Origin: Chionomys nivalis
Taxonomy: Eukaryota; Chordata; Mammalia; Rodentia; Cricetidae
DNA: 64,000 nt
Assembly: GCF_950005125.1 (NCBI RefSeq)
Contig: NC_080101.1
Span: 64,972,293-65,036,292, forward strand
Direction of reading: 5' to 3'
Shown here: piece by piece, positions 60,258 through 64,000 of the stretch
Layout of the letters: each line of letters begins with the position of its first letter
Numbering within the stretch: the stretch's first letter is position 1
Notes under the pieces: model-generated
The model's input: the letters and a program-made list of their open reading frames with translations, nothing else
Told to the model about the DNA's origin: nothing
The model's database searches: none
Made by a program: the position numbers and the translations under genes

Positions 60258-60385
60258 TTGAAATAAGGTCTTGTACAGTCAAAGCTAGCTTAAAATTCAC
60301 TATGTTATACTGTTTGTCTTTGTACTTCTGGTGGTACTTCGGTTTTAGCCTACTAAATGCTGGGACTACAGGCAACTGAATCCAC
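60258..60385 (-). repeat. B1-like SINE, antisense
   Basis: AAATAAGGTCTTGTACAGTC and AATGCTGGGACTACAGGCAA are the reverse of a B1 body, inserted directly beside the antisense B2. It is diverged. Confidence 0.6.
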
Positions 60386-60651
60386 ATAATTGTTTGTATG
60401 TTATGTTTAGCTTCTTTATTTTAAAAATAACTGTGTATAGTTAGGAAGTATAAAATGATGTTTGATCAATGTGTACATTGTATAATTAATCTAAATAACA
60501 TACCTATCATATAGCCAGCTTGTGTAATTTTTTGCATTGAGAAAACTAAACACATATTCTTAAGAGAAAATTTGAAATGTACCATATATTATAGCTACCT
60601 ATTAGTGCCAATGCTTCCCAATTGGATCACAAAAATTTATTTCTCCAGTCT

Positions 60652-61042
60652 TGTAGTAGGAGCTTCGGGCTGTGTTCCTGCTGCCCCAGCTCCTGGTTGC
60701 CTGGCTAGCTTATGCCCCGAAATAACAAGACACAAACTGTATTCTTTTAAACACTGCTTGGCCCATTATATCTAGCCTCTTCTTGGCTAATTCTCACGTA
60801 ATAATTTAGCCCATTTCTAATAATCTGTGTAGCACCCCAAGGTGCGCTTACCAGGAAGATTCTAGCCTACTTCCATCCTGGGTTGGAGCTTCATCGCATC
60901 TGCCCTGGAGAGCAGAGGCATGGAGTGTAAGCTCACTTCCTCTTTCTCCCAGCATTCTGTTCTGTTTACTCCACCCACCTATGTTCTAACCTATGAGGGG
61001 CCAAGCAGTTTCTTTATTTTTAACCAATGACCTTCCTCCATC
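60652..61042 (-). mobile_element. ERV LTR, same family as 33963-34352
   Basis: It shares long words with the 34-kb LTR in the same orientation: GGCTAGCTTATGCCCCGAAA, TGTATTCTTTTAAACACTGC, TCTTTCTCCCAGCATTCT and ACTCCACCCACCTA, ending ACCTTCCTCCATC. It is more diverged and shows no matching 6-bp flanks, so it is older or rearranged. No internal region adjoins it. Confidence 0.85.
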
Positions 61043-61539
61043 TTATATGTGCTCTTTAAGTGACATCTGTCCTAGCTCCATGGCACCCTGTCTCAGAAGA
61101 CTGATAGCTCCATTTTTATGTTCTGTTTCTACGCAGTTAATGTTTCTAGAATTTATAATAAGGTCATATATTGTTTCACTTAGCATTATATCATGCACCT
61201 CCGTTCATATTGATGTGAATGACAGCATTTCCTTCTTAAAGAGTCACATAGTATCCCATTGTATAGTGTCCCATACTAAATTTTAAAATTTATTAATTCA
61301 TATTCTATTTGGACCTGTAACTTTGCTATTTTGGGTAGTCTAAATTGAAGATAAGGGAACAGATCAATTTCAATTATTTTACATATATATGTAAAAAATG
61401 GAATTGCTAGATCATAATGTAATTAAAAGGTATTTTGAGGCACCTATCTATTATTTATTATAACTGTCTTAATTTCATTTCCACTTATAGTGTCCTATAT
61501 AGTTTCATCATTACTTGATGTTTTCTTCTTGACACAATT
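61043..61539. other. No confident feature
   Basis: AT-rich DNA without recognised elements. Confidence 0.4.
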
Positions 61540-62130
61540 GGCCTTTGGGCAAGGAACTGCCCATACATCAACCACTGACAAAGTACATGGTATCCGAAAT
61601 GGATAAGCAGGACACAAGAAAAAAGACTGTTGGAATTTACCAAGACAGGGTAAGATGGTTCTGAAACTTTTCCTACCTCTGAAAATGGTCTGTCAGTTAT
61701 GCTAGGCCTTAGCCAAAATTGGTGGCTTCAATGTTGCAAAATGAGACTTTGGGTGATTGCTCAGGTAGCTAATTGTCTCTGTCAAAATCATATATTGCTC
61801 GCTTTGGAAGCTACTTGATTGTACTTCCTGCCTGTTCAAGTAATATTATCTCCCTTCTCAGGCCTTTGACGGGGTTGAAGGTTAGATAGTTGTAGTTACT
61901 GTACTCTTATGATCTAGCCAAGCCATTTCCTATACAAGACTTAGACTCCTTAAAATAGAATGTTTATTAAAACATTTAGCATATGTTCTTTGCTTAATAT
62001 TGTTTATGCTGGTTGCAATTCTAATCTTATACTTGATATCTGTGTATATTGTTTTGTATCAGGTTTGGAACTTTCTTATTAAAACAAAAGGGGGAAGTAC
62101 TGTGGGAGTTCCTTCTGCTCCTTCAGCCAA
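61540..62130 (+). mobile_element. ERV internal 3' fragment ending at a polypurine tract
   Basis: This is related to the 3' part of the internal region of the ERV at 35-37 kb. Both contain ACTTTGGGTGA-TG-TCAGG, GCTTTGGAAG, CACTTCCTG or TACTTCCTG, and AATATTAT-TCC in the same order. It ends in AAAACAAAAGGGGGAAGTAC, a polypurine tract, followed by TGTGGGAGTTCCTTCTG, the expected first bases of the 3' LTR. The LTR then stops after about 28 bp where L1-E begins. Confidence 0.75.
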
Positions 62131-62559
62131 TAGCCTTTAAGATACCAGCCCAGTACCTGAAGATCTGTCCTGAGGGGTGAGTGTGTGCCCAACTAGCCAG
62201 TCTGATGCCCTGGAAAGGGAGCACAGGCATCCTCCGATCCCCTAAACTTTCTGGCCGTTCAGCAGGGCTTTTCCCTGGCTATTGCCTTTCTCTACTTATC
62301 CCATCCCAGCTTGCCCCCAAGAACTTCTTTCCATCTGCGGGGTCCTCAGATACACCACCACAGCCTACTTCAGGGTGGAGAGGATCTGATAGAAAAATCT
62401 AGTGCGGAGGGGACCTAAGAGAGGGCAGACCAAAAAAAAAAAAAAACCAAAGTACATAGCATAGATTGGACTAAGCTGCTAAGACTCTCCTAACAGCATT
62501 TGAATGAAGAGATGGGCTGACATCAATGCAATAATTCCTCCAACAATCTGAAAAGCAAC
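62131..62559 (+). repeat. LINE-1 5' UTR (L1-E)
   Basis: This is one monomer-like unit only, related to the L1-Y monomer, followed by the proximal segment (GAAGAGATGGGCTGACATCA) that is common to all L1 copies here. It is presumed to be the internal promoter, probably weakened by truncation. Confidence 0.7.
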
Positions 62560-63587
62560 ATGATAACACCAGAATCCAGTGAACATACATCAGGAAGACT
62601 TGAACATCCTAATCCAGAAGAAGTGGAAGAAATAGACTTCAAATGTAACATTGTGAAGTGTTAGAGATTATTAAACAGGATGTAAAAAACTCCTTTAAAA
62701 AATGGATGAAAAGACTAACAAAAAGTTAGAAGAAATGAATAAATCCCTCAAAGATACCCAAGAAAACCAAGAAAAAGCAATCAAACAGGTAATGGAAACA
62801 GTTCAAGACTTGAAAACTAAAATGGAGGCAATGAAGAAAACACAAACTGAGAGACGGCAGGATATGGAAAACATGGGTAAATGAAGAGAAACTACAAAGA
62901 CAAGTATAACCAACAGAGTACAAGAGATAGAAGAAAGAATATCAAACGCTAAAGATACTATAGAAGAAATAAACGCACTGATCAAAGAAAACAGCAAATC
63001 CAACAAATTCTTAACACAAAACATCCAAGAAATCTGGGACACCATGAAAAGACCAAGACTAAGAATAATAAGGGTAGAAGGAGAAGAATTACAGCTCAAT
63101 GGCCCAGAAAATATATTCAAAAAAAGATTAGAAGAAAACTTTCCACTCTTAAGAAGGATATTCCTAGGAAGGTACAAGAAGCATACCGAATACTGAATAG
63201 ACTAGATCAAAAAAGAACATCCCCTCACCATATAATAATCACAACATAAAACATACAGTAAAGAAAGAATATTAAGAGCTGCAAAGGAAAAAGGTCAAGT
63301 AACATATAAAGGTAAACCTATCAGACTTACACCTGACTTCTCTATGGAAACCATGAAAGCCAGAAGGTCTTGGATAGATGTACTGCAGAAACTAAGAGAC
63401 CATGGATGCAAGCCCAGGCTACTATACCCAACCAAGCTTTTTTTCCATCAATGGAGAAAACAAGATATTCTAGGATAAAAACAAATTTAAACAATACATA
63501 GCCACAAACCCAGCCTTACAGAAAGTAATAGAAGGAAAGTCACAACCCGAGAAAAACAACAACACCCACAATAACTCAGATATCTAA
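62560..63587 (+). pseudogene. LINE-1 ORF1 pseudogene (L1-E)
   Basis: The ATG at 62560 opens MITPESSEHTSGRLEHPNPE, but the frame stops near 62661 after an indel. The coiled coil reappears in 62702-62884 (EMNKSLKDTQENQEKAIKQ), and the C-terminal domain (ATGGAAACCATGAAAGCCAG at 63343) runs to a stop at 63585-63587. Full domain order with several breaks makes it inactive. Confidence 0.85.
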
Positions 63588-63639
63588 CAACCCTCCACAA
63601 GCACAACCCAAAGAAGAGAAACAAATAAATCTACCACGA

Positions 63640-64000
63640 AAAAAAAAAAGGAGTTAATATCACTTACTATCAATGGAATCAATTTACCTATAAAAAGGCA
63701 CAGGTTAAGAGAATGGATATGAAAACAGGATAAAACATTCTGCTGTTTACAAGAAACACAGCTCAACCACAAAACAGACATTTACGCAGAGTAAAGGGTT
63801 GGGAAAAGGTTTTTCAATCAAACGCACCTAAGAAAAAAGCAGGTATGGCTATCCTAATATCTAAAAAAATTGACTTCAAACTAAAGTCAATCAGAAAAGA
63901 TGGAGATAGACACTTTATGCTCATAACAGGAACAATTCATAAGGATGAAGTCTCAATCCTGAATATCTTTGCCCCTAATATAAAAGCACCCACATATGTA
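63640..64000 (+). pseudogene. LINE-1 ORF2 N-terminal endonuclease region (L1-E), partial
   Basis: Words of the ORF2 start follow the usual order: TCACTTACTATCAATGGAAT, CACAGGTTAAGAGAATGG, CAAGAAACACAGCTCAAC, GGGTTGGGAAAAGGTTTTTC and GAAGTCTCAATCCTGAATAT. GGATAAAACATTC has an in-frame stop where L1-C has GGATCCAACATTC. The rest lies beyond the window. Confidence 0.85.

Larger units (their letters stand above)
62131..64000 (+). mobile_element. LINE-1 (L1-E), 5' UTR, ORF1 and start of ORF2; runs off the window
   Basis: A short GC-richer 5' UTR of the L1-Y promoter type (GTGAGTGTGTGCCCAACTAG, GAAAGGGAGCACAGGCATCC) precedes ORF1. ORF2 endonuclease coding begins near 63650 and is cut by the window edge. 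It is the sixth + strand L1 with coding sequence here. Confidence 0.88.

Overview
This is a piece of a muroid rodent nuclear genome. Three observations support that: two exons of a mammalian carbonic anhydrase 1 gene on the minus strand; tRNA-derived B2 and ID SINEs and 7SL-derived B1 SINEs; and rodent-type LINE-1 copies with tandem 5' promoter units and purine-rich 3' UTRs. The carbonic anhydrase residues differ from the mouse protein as I recall it, and the LTR families look cricetid. A vole, hamster or deer-mouse relative is therefore a better guess than Mus or Rattus, but I cannot name the species.

The only host coding sequence I can support lies at the far left. Car1 coding exon 1 (1669-1728, first 12 codons plus one base) and coding exon 2 (1042-1239, 198 bp) have correct splice sites and phases. 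Exon 3 and the rest of the gene lie to the left of the window. In mammals Car1 has a distant erythroid promoter with a non-coding first exon tens of kilobases upstream, so most or all of 1729-64000 is probably Car1 leader intron or 5' flank. I could not recognise the non-coding exon or the promoter.

From 1.7 to about 27 kb the DNA is mostly unique or too old to classify. It holds scattered diverged SINEs, an old L1 3' UTR (5.9-7.1 kb), a GAGACA simple repeat, an unclassified GC-richer block (22.9-23.6 kb) and one solo-type LTR (25.3-25.7 kb). From 27 to 57 kb it becomes a dense stack of nested retrotransposons. An L1 3' end sits inside a B2. A young 5'-truncated L1 with a 58-A tail lies at 31.6-33.2 kb. 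A solo LTR with a perfect 6-bp target duplication lies at 33.96-34.35 kb. A two-LTR, coding-defective ERV interrupts an L1 ORF1 at 35.1-37.1 kb. Two different L1 promoter families stand in series (39.1-42.1 kb). A near-full-length L1 (41.2-50.99 kb) is split by a younger truncated L1 (43.2-46.6 kb) carrying an uninterrupted 770-codon reverse-transcriptase-bearing reading frame. Two further damaged L1s follow (51.0-57.0 kb).

From 57 to 64 kb there are old SINEs, a 54-bp tandem duplication, a second copy of the 34-kb LTR family, a piece of ERV internal sequence, and the start of one more L1 that runs off the right edge. Every L1 in the window lies on the + strand, antisense to Car1. I found no novel functional system. 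What is interesting is the order and mechanism of the nested insertions, and one unusual active-site residue in Car1.
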